A DNA stretch of 51,711 nucleotides from positions 1-51,711 of the forward strand of contig CANQAM010000014.1 of NCBI GenBank assembly GCA_947589325.1, given 5' to 3'. A program made the position numbers and the translations under genes. The DNA comes from an uncultured Bacteroidales bacterium. Its GTDB lineage: Bacteria > Bacteroidota > Bacteroidia > Bacteroidales > UBA11471. Below the pieces are notes generated by a model, which made no database searches, was not told where the DNA came from, and saw only the letters and a list, made by a program, of their open reading frames with translations. Shown here in pieces: positions 1 through 7,825 of this stretch; positions within the stretch are counted from its first letter, which is position 1; the number at the start of each line of letters is the position of its first letter.

Positions 1-255
1 CGGCAAGCCTGCGTCGGTATTAGAACTGGCAATGAATTTTGTTGGCGAAAAGAGAAATATTCGGGCAATGTACGATATATTGGGCCGAAAACGGTGTGTT
101 TTAGCCCATATCGTTGTCGATATTCTCTCGAATAGTCTCGAGTGTCATCTTTCTGCATTTGTTCCATCTTGCCTTAAAAAAGCCGGTAATACCCAGATAA
201 CATTGTCGGTCGAATCGACATACCGCAAACTACACCGACAGAGAGATTCTCGCAG

Positions 256-297
256 CCAAAAGAAAAAATACGGGTCGTTATATTTTCTCTTTTAGCG
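256..297. repeat. imperfect inverted repeat, copy 1 of a pair
   Basis: This 42-base unit begins CCAAAAGAAAA and ends ATTTTCTCTTTTAGCGG, so its arms are themselves imperfectly inverted (AAAAGA...TCTTTT). A second copy in the same orientation lies at 434-476. The two flank the dyad at 333-381. Such paired arms often mark binding sites for a recombinase or regulator at the end of a mobile element; that role is inferred. Confidence 0.6.
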
Positions 298-332
298 GGC
301 AGATTAGCCGTCGTGAAAACAGTCCGAAATTC

Positions 333-381
333 AGTTTAGTTTACATATTTAGTCTATATATATACTAAAACAAACTAAACT
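333..381. repeat. long AT-rich dyad
   Basis: AGTTTAGTTT at 333-342 is the exact reverse complement of AAACTAAACT at 372-381. Nested inside, TTTAGT at 348-353 pairs with ACTAAA at 364-369 around an alternating TA core. The whole 49-base element is a two-layer palindrome midway between the two 42-base repeats. It could be a recombination or operator site or a cruciform-forming element. No poly-T tract follows, so it is not a simple terminator. Confidence 0.65.
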
Positions 382-433
382 ATATATGCAGGTCGATGCC
401 TGCGTATAGGGATAGGTATGATTAGCGATGCAT

Positions 434-476
434 CCAAAAGAAAATAATCCGTCCGGCACATTTTCTCTTTTGGTGG
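434..476. repeat. imperfect inverted repeat, copy 2 of a pair
   Basis: This is the second copy of the unit at 256-297, beginning CCAAAAGAAAATAAT and ending ATTTTCTCTTTTGGTGG. Here the outer arms CCAAAAGA and TCTTTTGG pair better than in copy 1. The middle differs from copy 1 while the arms are conserved, as expected if the arms are what a protein recognises. Confidence 0.6.
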
Positions 477-850
477 CAAAACGATTCTATAAAAAATGAG
501 GAGGGTCTTTTATAACTAAGAGATGTCAATATATGCAACCCGTGAAAAGAAGTGGCAAGCAAATCTGAATAGGTAAGAATAAAAATGGTTCTTGTTTCTG
601 TGTTGTTGCTTTTCCGATATTATTATGATATACATATTTAATATTCAGTAATATAGAAAATAATTAAGCTGTTTCCGTAGCCTATTAGGGCATTTTCACC
701 GCTTTCACTCTCCGAGTGGCAGTAAAAAAGCCCATAGGCGAAAGGGCTCGCCCTCCCGACTCCCCGTTACCTTGCGGCTGGTATAAGACGGAAATTTACA
801 ACCCGATTCCAAACAGAACACCATTTATACATCAAACAACGAATCAGACT

Positions 851-1516
851 ATGAGTAATATCCAATGCGCCGTGTGTCATCTTCAACGGGGTAACGGCAA
901 CGATTCCGGAATGTCATGCCACATTGAGCGCAAGACCGCCGACGGCAAAGTGTACACACCCGACAATGCCGACAAGACAAGAACACATCTCAATCGGGAG
1001 CTCATAACTTTCCCGAATGGAGTGCGCAACCGCACCGAGGCTGTCCAATACCGCATCGGCCATGCCGGACTTCACCGCAAGGTCGGCAAGAACCAGACAA
1101 AGGCTGTCCGTATTATCCTGACCGGCTCCCACGAGCAGATGATGAAGATTGTACAACAGGGTCTTCTTGACCGATGGACAGATGCCAATCTGAAATGGCT
1201 GCGCGACACCTTCGGTGAAGAGAATGTCGTTTCGTGTGTGCTGCACATGGACGAGAAGACGCCGCACCTTCACGCTACGGTTGTGCCAATTGTTACGGGA
1301 GAACGCAAACGCAAGTCCCGCGAGGGCGAGAAAAAGTACCGGACACAGACGGGACCAAGACTGTCGGCCGATGACGTCATGGGACGGGCGAGGCTGTCCA
1401 CTTACTCAACCCCACATCGGCACAGGTGCCGGCGGCTCGCACTCCGACCTCCCTTGGAACGGCAAAAAGAATACCGAGAGATGGTAAAGTTCCAGTATTT
1501 GATTTATGAAGTCTGA
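851..1516 (+). pseudogene. MobV/Pre-family relaxase, internally deleted remnant
   Basis: The frame from the ATG at 851 matches the N-terminal catalytic part of MobV (Pre/Mob) relaxases, which nick at oriT to start conjugative mobilisation of plasmids and transposons. The metal/catalytic signature HMDEKTPHLHATVVP is intact near residue 137, followed by an ADDVMGRARL stretch that normally leads into a long C-terminal region. That region is missing: after about position 1395 the frame turns into Arg/His-rich nonsense and stops at 1516. In the +1 frame the bases at 1407-1487 encode GTGAGGSHSDLPW, which resembles the Gly-rich tail I associate with Bacteroides relaxases. The simplest reading is one internal deletion joining head to tail out of frame. 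Family full length is usually 300-450 residues; about 220 remain. It is GC-richer than the flanking DNA. Confidence 0.75.
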
Positions 1517-1540
1517 TTTATAAAAGTCAGACTTTTTCTT
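1509..1540 (+). terminator. hairpin with T-run after the relaxase remnant
   Basis: AAGTCTGA (1509-1516) pairs with TCAGACTT (1527-1534) around a 10-base loop, and TTTCTT follows. It overlaps the end of the broken relaxase frame. The T-rich side is on the plus strand, so it would stop plus-strand transcripts before they run into the convergent TPR gene. Confidence 0.55.
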
Positions 1541-1563
1541 AACCAAAGAAAAAACGAGAACGA

Positions 1564-4161
1564 TTATTGCTTTTCAATTTCATATACCTTCCATTTCCCA
1601 TCGCCGGCATAGATCGCTTTCGCATTTACTTGGCAATTAGAGTTAATATCGTATTTTTCTAGTATGGTTTTATGGACATAGTAATCGCCAATAAAGGCAA
1701 AATCCGGATCCCCTTCATCATACATATCTTTATATTTGAGTTCCAGATAACCTGTTATGTTTTTAATTAGGCTACTATTGATTTCGTTTGTGCTCTCCGC
1801 TTTAAGTACTTCTATCACTTTCTTTTGTTTGTCGAGATTCTTCTTGTCATCAATTTTCCGAACAAAATAGTGAATCTTTATGAAATCGCCAACGGATGGT
1901 CGTAATTCCGTTTTATTATAATGTAGAATACCTGAAATTAACTTGGGTCCTAACACAAAATGGAATAGTTGGCGCAGATTATTAACATCATCCACCGCTA
2001 CAATCCTGCACTTGAATTTTTCAATAGCCTCGTCCTCAGTGCACTTTTGTACGTTACATAAGAAAGTCTTGCTCTCTTCCTTGACTTTCTTTTTGTATTG
2101 GCGCAGTTTGACAAAATCTCCCTTGCTAAGTTCTTGTTGCTCATAGTGTTCAAAAAAGAGCGTTGAGTCTGTCGAATAAATATGATAAACCTTCTTTTCT
2201 ATGTTTATATGTTGAACATAGCCATATTGAATCGGCAAACTCGACCAATCAGTTGTTTCTGAAGGAGCGGCTGCCAAGGGAATATATTTAATAATCGTTT
2301 CGGTCTTGGGTGGGCCCCAAGAAATTTCATTAGGAATAGTTCGGATTATTTCATCTTTGTATAACTGGAACTTCCAAACCTGCCCTTTATGACTATCCTT
2401 TAATATGGGGAATCTTTTCTTGTTAGCGACAAATTCAATCGTTTCGCCATCAACAAAAGCCATCATGGTCTTTCCGTTCTCGTTTTTCCATTTGTCTACG
2501 AGTACAACTTCTGTGAAAGGAATATCTTCGTAAGCGTATGCTTCCGCAATTGAGATATTTTCGACATAAAGAGCCTTGTTATTATCAGGAGCAGGAGTAG
2601 TCGAGAGGCATTGCTCAAAAAGAGCATCTATTTTCGAATCAATACGCCATCCCTTTTCTGCATAGTGTTTTTTATATTGACCAAGTTCAACGACTGCATT
2701 TGCATATTTCTTGGATTTAATTAGTTGTCGTGCCAATTCCAATCGTATCTTTCCTATGAAGTCCTCATTCTTTTCTAAGCTTATAGCTTTACAAAGAAAA
2801 GCAATCTTTACATCTACATCTTCACAACAATCGGCAAATTCACTCCAGATATAGTATTTTTCTCCCATCTTTTGGCAAAGCCTCTTATAGATATCCTTTG
2901 CTTCTGCTTGCTGCCCAGCACGTAGATGAAGTAACGCTTTTGACCTAAAGATCCAATCATCTTCTGGAAACTTCTCTATGGCCATTCCATACAAATCAAT
3001 CAGCCACTGGAGATCTCCAATTTGTTCCTCGGAAAGATTTTCAAGAGCTTCTTTCGCTTTTTTTAGTGACTTCATTGCTAAGGGCTTATAAATCTCACCA
3101 TTATCTCCTGTTTCTTCCTGCCAATCAGCTGTTCTTAATTTTTGAGGATTCCATTTTTTGAAGAAATCATAGAACCGCCATGCATTACCTTCTTTCATGA
3201 TTCGTTCTGCCAGTCCAAGTACCTTTGAATGAGCCAGTGATGCTGAAGACTCTGGAAAAAACTCCAGATATTGATTAAAAAGATCCCACATAGATGAAGA
3301 TAGACCGTCATCTGCACTACGATATAATTTCCAAAAAAACTGAGTCTTCAGCAATTCAATAAAAACATCTTTCTCACGATGAAGAAGCTCAACAAATTCT
3401 TTGATCTCTCTTAATGGATAATCTACCAAAACTTTTGCAATCCTTGACATCAAAGACGGTATGGTTTTGCCATCATTTCCTCTGGAATCATTAAAATCCT
3501 CTGTCCGCAAGTTATCTGGGTCCCATAGACGCAGAAAAGAAACTAGTTTGAAATTATTATCCAGTTTGGAATAATTAAGGGCTAAGTTTAGTATTTGGGA
3601 ATGTAGTATCGAAGGACGCTCATTCTGTAGATTGATATAATCTCGCAGTTGCTTACGCACTTGTACTGAATTGAGTCGGGTAAGATGATCTCGCAAATAA
3701 CGGTATATTATCCATCCATAGCTTTCATGCGCCTCTTCTGGAAGATTTCCGTCTACTGACAAACGGGTAAGAATCTCCCATGCTTTATCATTGTTGCCAT
3801 TCTGACTCAATTCTTTCGCTTCCTGAATCTGAGTGTAGAAAGGATCCACCGTTAGCCTCAGCGCTTGTATCTTTCGAACAAGAGTTGTTGCAAACTCATC
3901 GAATTGGGTGTCGAAGTGCATACGCGACAGAAGATCTGAAATTTTTCGCGCATCTACAATATTTCCTTTCTGTTGCTCCCTTTTGCAGATATCAATCAAT
4001 GTCCAAGCATAGGCTTTCAAAACATCTATGTCTGTTCTGTCTTTTTGAAGATAATCTTCAGCCAGTTGTCTGGCATCATCCAATAAACCACCGCGACGGA
4101 GAGCATAGATTTCAGTTGATATGCGAAGGGAGTAATCATTCTGATAACTAAACTTTACCAT
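1564..4161 (-). CDS. TPR protein with C-terminal OB/cold-shock-like segments
   Basis: An 865-residue protein with no signal peptide or membrane segment, so probably cytoplasmic. Residues 1 to about 500 look like a helical repeat array: the opening (YALRRGGLLDDARQLAEDYL) and several later stretches have the alternating helix pattern of tetratricopeptide repeats. Residues from about 525 to the end are beta-rich and contain several OB-fold-like units; the last one (FAFIGDYYVHKTILEKY, then KAIYAGDGKWKV) has the layout of a cold-shock/S1-type nucleic-acid-binding fold. It is the last gene of a minus-strand operon, 14 bases after the NERD gene, so the two proteins very likely act together. A scaffold or sensor that binds RNA or DNA for the NERD partner is a reasonable inference; no function is known to me. 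Confidence 0.75.
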   Translation of the reverse strand: MVKFSYQNDYSLRISTEIYALRRGGLLDDARQLAEDYLQKDRTDIDVLKAYAWTLIDICKREQQKGNIVDARKISDLLSRMHFDTQFDEFATTLVRKIQALRLTVDPFYTQIQEAKELSQNGNNDKAWEILTRLSVDGNLPEEAHESYGWIIYRYLRDHLTRLNSVQVRKQLRDYINLQNERPSILHSQILNLALNYSKLDNNFKLVSFLRLWDPDNLRTEDFNDSRGNDGKTIPSLMSRIAKVLVDYPLREIKEFVELLHREKDVFIELLKTQFFWKLYRSADDGLSSSMWDLFNQYLEFFPESSASLAHSKVLGLAERIMKEGNAWRFYDFFKKWNPQKLRTADWQEETGDNGEIYKPLAMKSLKKAKEALENLSEEQIGDLQWLIDLYGMAIEKFPEDDWIFRSKALLHLRAGQQAEAKDIYKRLCQKMGEKYYIWSEFADCCEDVDVKIAFLCKAISLEKNEDFIGKIRLELARQLIKSKKYANAVVELGQYKKHYAEKGWRIDSKIDALFEQCLSTTPAPDNNKALYVENISIAEAYAYEDIPFTEVVLVDKWKNENGKTMMAFVDGETIEFVANKKRFPILKDSHKGQVWKFQLYKDEIIRTIPNEISWGPPKTETIIKYIPLAAAPSETTDWSSLPIQYGYVQHINIEKKVYHIYSTDSTLFFEHYEQQELSKGDFVKLRQYKKKVKEESKTFLCNVQKCTEDEAIEKFKCRIVAVDDVNNLRQLFHFVLGPKLISGILHYNKTELRPSVGDFIKIHYFVRKIDDKKNLDKQKKVIEVLKAESTNEINSSLIKNITGYLELKYKDMYDEGDPDFAFIGDYYVHKTILEKYDINSNCQVNAKAIYAGDGKWKVYEIEKQ

Positions 4162-4175
4162 TTTTACTGACCAAA

Positions 4176-7124
4176 TTATAGTTTTATTGATTTAAATACA
4201 ATCATTTCCCGCACCTCACTCGCAATGGCGGTATCAGTAATGTCGAATACCTCAATTTTGTTGATAAACCCTTTGCTATGATTTTCTAAACTGGTTCCAT
4301 ACCATAAGCGTAGCGTAACGTTGCCATTATTAGATGTAACCTTGCAAACAATCTGATAATCTTTACTTGATACTACATCAAACTTGAATCCTCGCTCTTT
4401 CATCTGCTCACCAAACGCCTTAATGACTTCCAAAATATACCAAGGAGTTTCCACAAGTTTATTACATGCAGCCTGAGAAAAGACTGTTTCAATACTTTGC
4501 TTAATACAAGTAGTATCAATTAATTCATTCGGCTCCATTTTGATTGCCGAGACACCATAAGAATCTTTAACGCCCTTATTATGAAAATCAATTACCAATT
4601 TCTTTTTAATACCTTGCGGTACTGAAAACACGGCCTTGGTCAAATAATCATTACATTGCTTAACCTCCTCTAAGATATAACCGCTTGGTTCGACAAGTTT
4701 TGCCAATTCACAAATAGCAGCTGACACATTGACGTTATTAAGCGCAACCATCTCAGTAAAACGGGATGGTACTTTATACTCATCATATATAAGTAATTGC
4801 TTCGGTGAGTTAACACCTGAATCTGTTTCGCTCACGGTACAATTCATAAACGGATGGACATATTGCGGTTGTGCAATATAGAATACTCCAGCCGCAACAC
4901 TGAGTCCACTGTATAGCCATCTGAAATAAGACTCATTGCATATTCCGTCATTCTCTGCACGGAATCCTTTCAAGATGACATTGTCAAATTCGGAACCGAC
5001 AGCTTTATGAACAGTTATAGCCCATGCATATTTCGCATACAATACATTGATAAGTGGATCGTTCTCACGGGAAAGCCGTTGAATCCCACGCTCGTACTTA
5101 TCATAATAATGCTTGAGCAATGAATGAGCCATCTTCGTTGTTTTGACCGGTACCCTATCTTCTTTCTGGACAGAACGATTGTGAATAATGTTTTCTATCG
5201 CTTCTTTCTCATCATTTGAGAGGGCTTGATAGTCCGCATTAGATACTAACTGACGATAAAATTCAGTCTTGGCAAATGAGGACGACTTCTTTTGCTCAGC
5301 AATACGACGATTAATGAAGACATTAACGGCAATCTGTTCCTCCTTAGCCAATTCATCCGCACAATCCAGATAATTATCAAGCACCCAAATCTCGGTATTC
5401 TGTCCACTTAGGTTCAAACATTTAACAGATATTTTTGTGAAAGACAGAAGTACTGGACGCGGATAGCCCTTAATGGATATTGTTTCACTACGCTTCTCAA
5501 GCACATCCTTTACAGTAAAATACATCCCGTTCAGCACTCTCTTGGGATTACCAAACCCTGTCTCATCAGGGATACAGATATTGTTATTAGCAATAAGAAG
5601 GTCTCCTGCTGCAAGTTCCTCCCCATTATTCAAACAATGATGCTTAATCCAAAGATTGGTTTTCTGGCAGTCGTTTTTCTTAAAAAACAGGACCGACTGC
5701 TTGGGTTCTTGCTGCAATGGGGACATAAACCATTCCTTCATTTTTCTGGTAATCGCATCTTTCTCAATCTCAACGATAGTACCATCATCAAAAGTATAGT
5801 CCAAATTGTTGAACAACTGTGCATCCATACTCTTGGCGAGACTACATTTTAGTGCCTCTTTGCAGGATTCATGTGAGTCGCAGGCAGGCTGATGATAGAA
5901 ATGAATAACCCTATCCCCACAGATTGTTTGAAGATTTGTCACATTGATAGCAGAATCGTCGGAAGCCCCGAAAGATAGCATATAAGGGTCTCCAATGAAA
6001 ACGATTTTTCGCTCAGATGCCGGATTGGCAAAAGCGATAAAGTCCTCAAGCAGGCGCCCTGTTCCAAAACGAAGCAAATCTGTTTGAGAGAGGCTGCGGC
6101 TTACAAGATGCGCATCATGCACAATTAATAAAGCCCGCTCATCCAATCCAATATCCGAACGTAAAGGAATAACCTGTAAAGCCCAATCATCATTTTCTTC
6201 CTCCTCGGACATATTATCTGTATTTTCGTTCCCTCCATATATGAATGAGTAAAGACTGGAAGCCTCTATGCCACGCAGGTGCAGCCGGCGACTAATTCTA
6301 TTTGAGTGACAAAGTCCATGGACTTCAGGAATCCTATAATTATCTGCAATTGAAAAAATGTATTTTGCCCAATTATCTCGTTCTTCCGGATCCATCGATG
6401 TTAAAACAAGAAGGTCGTTGTTTTCTGCTTGCATAAAGGCATCGATGATAAATTTAGCCTCTTCCCCTACAATGATATCCTGCTTGCGAATCAACCCTGG
6501 ATCAAGTGAATAATCTTGAATATATTCATTTGATGGAAAAATGCTTTTAATCACCTTGGCAATCTCTTTATCGAAAGCGTTATCATTATTTAAGTCATAA
6601 AGTAATGCCCCTATCTCAGATTCTTCTGTAATTTTATAATAAGGATATTTTCCTGGGACCTTATTGATGAGGTTAAGCGGTCCTGAAAAAATATTGGCTA
6701 TGCACACCCGGGATGGATTGATTTTTTGCCGGAGGATTGGATTATGTTCAACAATTTCTCTGAAAGCGGTTCTATATGAAGCAAGCTGAAGGAATGGATT
6801 TAGGAAATGTGCACCAGCTTTAACCTCAATAGTTTGATGGTCTAATGCATTTTCTGTATACCAAGGGGAACTCTTAAATTCATCATCCCCTCGTGGAGTA
6901 ATTAGTTGACCTGCGTAGTCTTTGAAGTCAATAATTACAACGCCATGATTGAATAAAAGAATTGCATCTGCACGAAAGCGTCGATAATTTTCATTAAATG
7001 GGTTACCTATAAGAATGCCCTCATAATTGTGCTTTTTAAAGACGGCGTCTATTATTTTGACAACGCGACGGAATTGTTCATTCTCGTGTGTTGCAGCTTG
7101 CTGATGTAAAACTTCTAATGCCAT
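4176..7124 (-). CDS. NERD-domain protein with degenerate UvrD-like helicase core
   Basis: A 982-residue protein. Residues 30-110 form a nuclease-related domain (NERD): RADAILLF (D53) and VVIIDFKDYAG (D66, K68) match the D...(E/D)xK active-site pattern, with Asp for the usual Glu. Residues 210-780 follow the order of a UvrD/Rep-type superfamily 1 helicase: Walker-B-like ALLIVHDAH (331-339), motif III-like KIVFIGDPYMLSFG (373-386), motif V-like ITVHKAVGSEFD (703-714) and a motif VI-like LYSGLSVAAGVFYI (737-750). The Walker A loop is not there: at the expected place (about 236-255) the sequence is LLVLTSMDPEERDNWAKYI, with no GxGK(S/T), and the motif VI arginine is also lost. The core is probably ATPase-dead. 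It sits 12 bases after a DUF1016 remnant and 14 before the TPR gene. It may be the nuclease of a two-protein defence module; that is inference. Confidence 0.75.
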   Translation of the reverse strand: MALEVLHQQAATHENEQFRRVVKIIDAVFKKHNYEGILIGNPFNENYRRFRADAILLFNHGVVIIDFKDYAGQLITPRGDDEFKSSPWYTENALDHQTIEVKAGAHFLNPFLQLASYRTAFREIVEHNPILRQKINPSRVCIANIFSGPLNLINKVPGKYPYYKITEESEIGALLYDLNNDNAFDKEIAKVIKSIFPSNEYIQDYSLDPGLIRKQDIIVGEEAKFIIDAFMQAENNDLLVLTSMDPEERDNWAKYIFSIADNYRIPEVHGLCHSNRISRRLHLRGIEASSLYSFIYGGNENTDNMSEEEENDDWALQVIPLRSDIGLDERALLIVHDAHLVSRSLSQTDLLRFGTGRLLEDFIAFANPASERKIVFIGDPYMLSFGASDDSAINVTNLQTICGDRVIHFYHQPACDSHESCKEALKCSLAKSMDAQLFNNLDYTFDDGTIVEIEKDAITRKMKEWFMSPLQQEPKQSVLFFKKNDCQKTNLWIKHHCLNNGEELAAGDLLIANNNICIPDETGFGNPKRVLNGMYFTVKDVLEKRSETISIKGYPRPVLLSFTKISVKCLNLSGQNTEIWVLDNYLDCADELAKEEQIAVNVFINRRIAEQKKSSSFAKTEFYRQLVSNADYQALSNDEKEAIENIIHNRSVQKEDRVPVKTTKMAHSLLKHYYDKYERGIQRLSRENDPLINVLYAKYAWAITVHKAVGSEFDNVILKGFRAENDGICNESYFRWLYSGLSVAAGVFYIAQPQYVHPFMNCTVSETDSGVNSPKQLLIYDEYKVPSRFTEMVALNNVNVSAAICELAKLVEPSGYILEEVKQCNDYLTKAVFSVPQGIKKKLVIDFHNKGVKDSYGVSAIKMEPNELIDTTCIKQSIETVFSQAACNKLVETPWYILEVIKAFGEQMKERGFKFDVVSSKDYQIVCKVTSNNGNVTLRLWYGTSLENHSKGFINKIEVFDITDTAIASEVREMIVFKSIKL

Positions 7125-7136
7125 AGATCTCGCAAA

Positions 7137-7439
7137 TTATCCTGCATATTTACTCATCCCTATGCTGCTCCAAAAAGAATCTTTTCTGTTGTTCAATCTC
7201 GTTACGTAACTCCTCTTCTGTTGGCATATTCTATCCGCAAGGGCAGGGATAAGCCCTTTGCCATAGTCGGCACGAGCATTTCCTTGCTGTTCTTCCTCCA
7301 CAATACGGCGACCGACATTCCAATAGGTTAGAATGGCAACCTGTCCGGCAGTGGCAAAAGCACGTTGACGACCTTCCTCAATAATGTTACGAACATCGGC
7401 TACAAGAGAATCCGATATAATACTATTATTCTCCTTCAT
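7137..7439 (-). pseudogene. DUF1016 (YhcG-type) nuclease, internally deleted remnant
   Basis: Residues 1-70 match the N-terminal DUF1016 domain of YhcG-type proteins (AFATAGQVAILTYWNVGRRI, then YGKGLIPALADRI), which precede a PDDEXK nuclease domain in full-length members of about 330-380 residues. After the ADRI stretch the frame changes into unrelated sequence and ends at 100 residues. A second minus-strand frame, 7227 to 7150, encodes PTEEELRNEIEQQ and 12 further residues, the usual C-terminal tail of this family. The central part, including the nuclease, has been deleted and the join is out of frame. It lies between the XRE gene (16 bases) and the NERD gene (12 bases), so it is still transcribed with them. 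Confidence 0.75.
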
Positions 7440-7455
7440 AATACCAATATTTTTC

Positions 7456-7659
7456 TTATTCGGTTCTCAACAGATCATTTACACTTACTTCTAACACTCT
7501 GGCAATTTGGATAAGTGTTTCAATGTTAGGTTGATTTGTGTTTGTAACCCACTTAGAAATCATGGCAGGGTCTTTATCCAGTTGCTCCGCCAACCATTTA
7601 TTGGACTTATTTTTCTCTGCAAGGACAACTTTAATTCGGATTAGAAGCTTTCGTTCCAT
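7456..7659 (-). CDS. XRE-family helix-turn-helix regulator
   Basis: A 67-residue single-domain DNA-binding protein of the Cro/CI type: WLAEQLDKDPAMISKWV (about residues 23-39) is the helix-turn-helix and PNIETLIQIARVLEVSVNDLL the typical C-terminal helices. It is the first gene of the minus-strand operon leading to the NERD and TPR genes, and is divergent from the TIR gene with a palindrome between them. It probably represses both directions, including itself, as such small regulators commonly do in restriction or defence loci. It has no second domain, so what relieves repression is not visible. Confidence 0.85.
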   Translation of the reverse strand: MERKLLIRIKVVLAEKNKSNKWLAEQLDKDPAMISKWVTNTNQPNIETLIQIARVLEVSVNDLLRTE

Positions 7660-7679
7660 ATTTCTCTATCAATCTTTCA

Positions 7680-7687
7680 CAAAGATA
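7680..7687 (-). promoter_or_regulatory. -7 element of the XRE-NERD-TPR operon
   Basis: CAAAGATA on the plus strand reads TATCTTTG on the minus strand, an exact match to the Bacteroidetes -7 consensus TAnnTTTG. It lies 20 bases upstream of the XRE start. The -33 site at the expected spacing is only a partial match. Confidence 0.6.
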
Positions 7688-7721
7688 CAGATTATTTTGT
7701 AAAATAATTGAAGAAAAATAC

Positions 7722-7739
7722 TATTTATTATGATAAATA
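7722..7739. promoter_or_regulatory. palindromic operator candidate between XRE and TIR genes
   Basis: TATTTAT (7722-7728) and ATAAATA (7733-7739) form a perfect 7-4-7 inverted repeat. It lies between the two divergent -7 elements (7680-7687 and 7781-7788), where a bound dimer could block both promoters. The neighbouring XRE protein is the obvious candidate to bind it. Confidence 0.5.
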
Positions 7740-7780
7740 ACAAAAAAGTGGTTGCTATGACAATTTAAGTATAAAATGAT

Positions 7781-7788
7781 TATCTTTG
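7781..7788 (+). promoter_or_regulatory. -7 element of the TIR gene
   Basis: TATCTTTG is an exact TAnnTTTG match. Transcription would begin near 7795, leaving only about 10 bases before the ATG at 7805 but about 30 before the ATG at 7826, which favours the latter start. Confidence 0.6.
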
Positions 7789-7825
7789 TGCAAACTATAT
7801 AGTTATGTCAAAAGGAAATCTTATA

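Larger units (their letters stand above)
1..850. other. non-coding left edge of the island
   Basis: I find no convincing gene here. A reading frame is open from position 2 to 295, but it begins outside the window, matches no family I know and its last 13 codons run into a repeat, so I do not call it. The stretch is AT-rich and holds two related 42-base repeats and a long dyad (listed separately). Near the relaxase remnant, about 661-760, there are short stems such as AGCCC/GGGCT at 729-733 and 744-748. Relaxase genes usually lie next to their oriT, so a decayed origin of transfer could be here, but I recognise no nick site. Confidence 0.4.

Noticed and set aside
2-295. Open frame at the left edge
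   Set aside because: It is short, matches no family, ends inside a repeat and may continue outside the window; not enough to call a gene.
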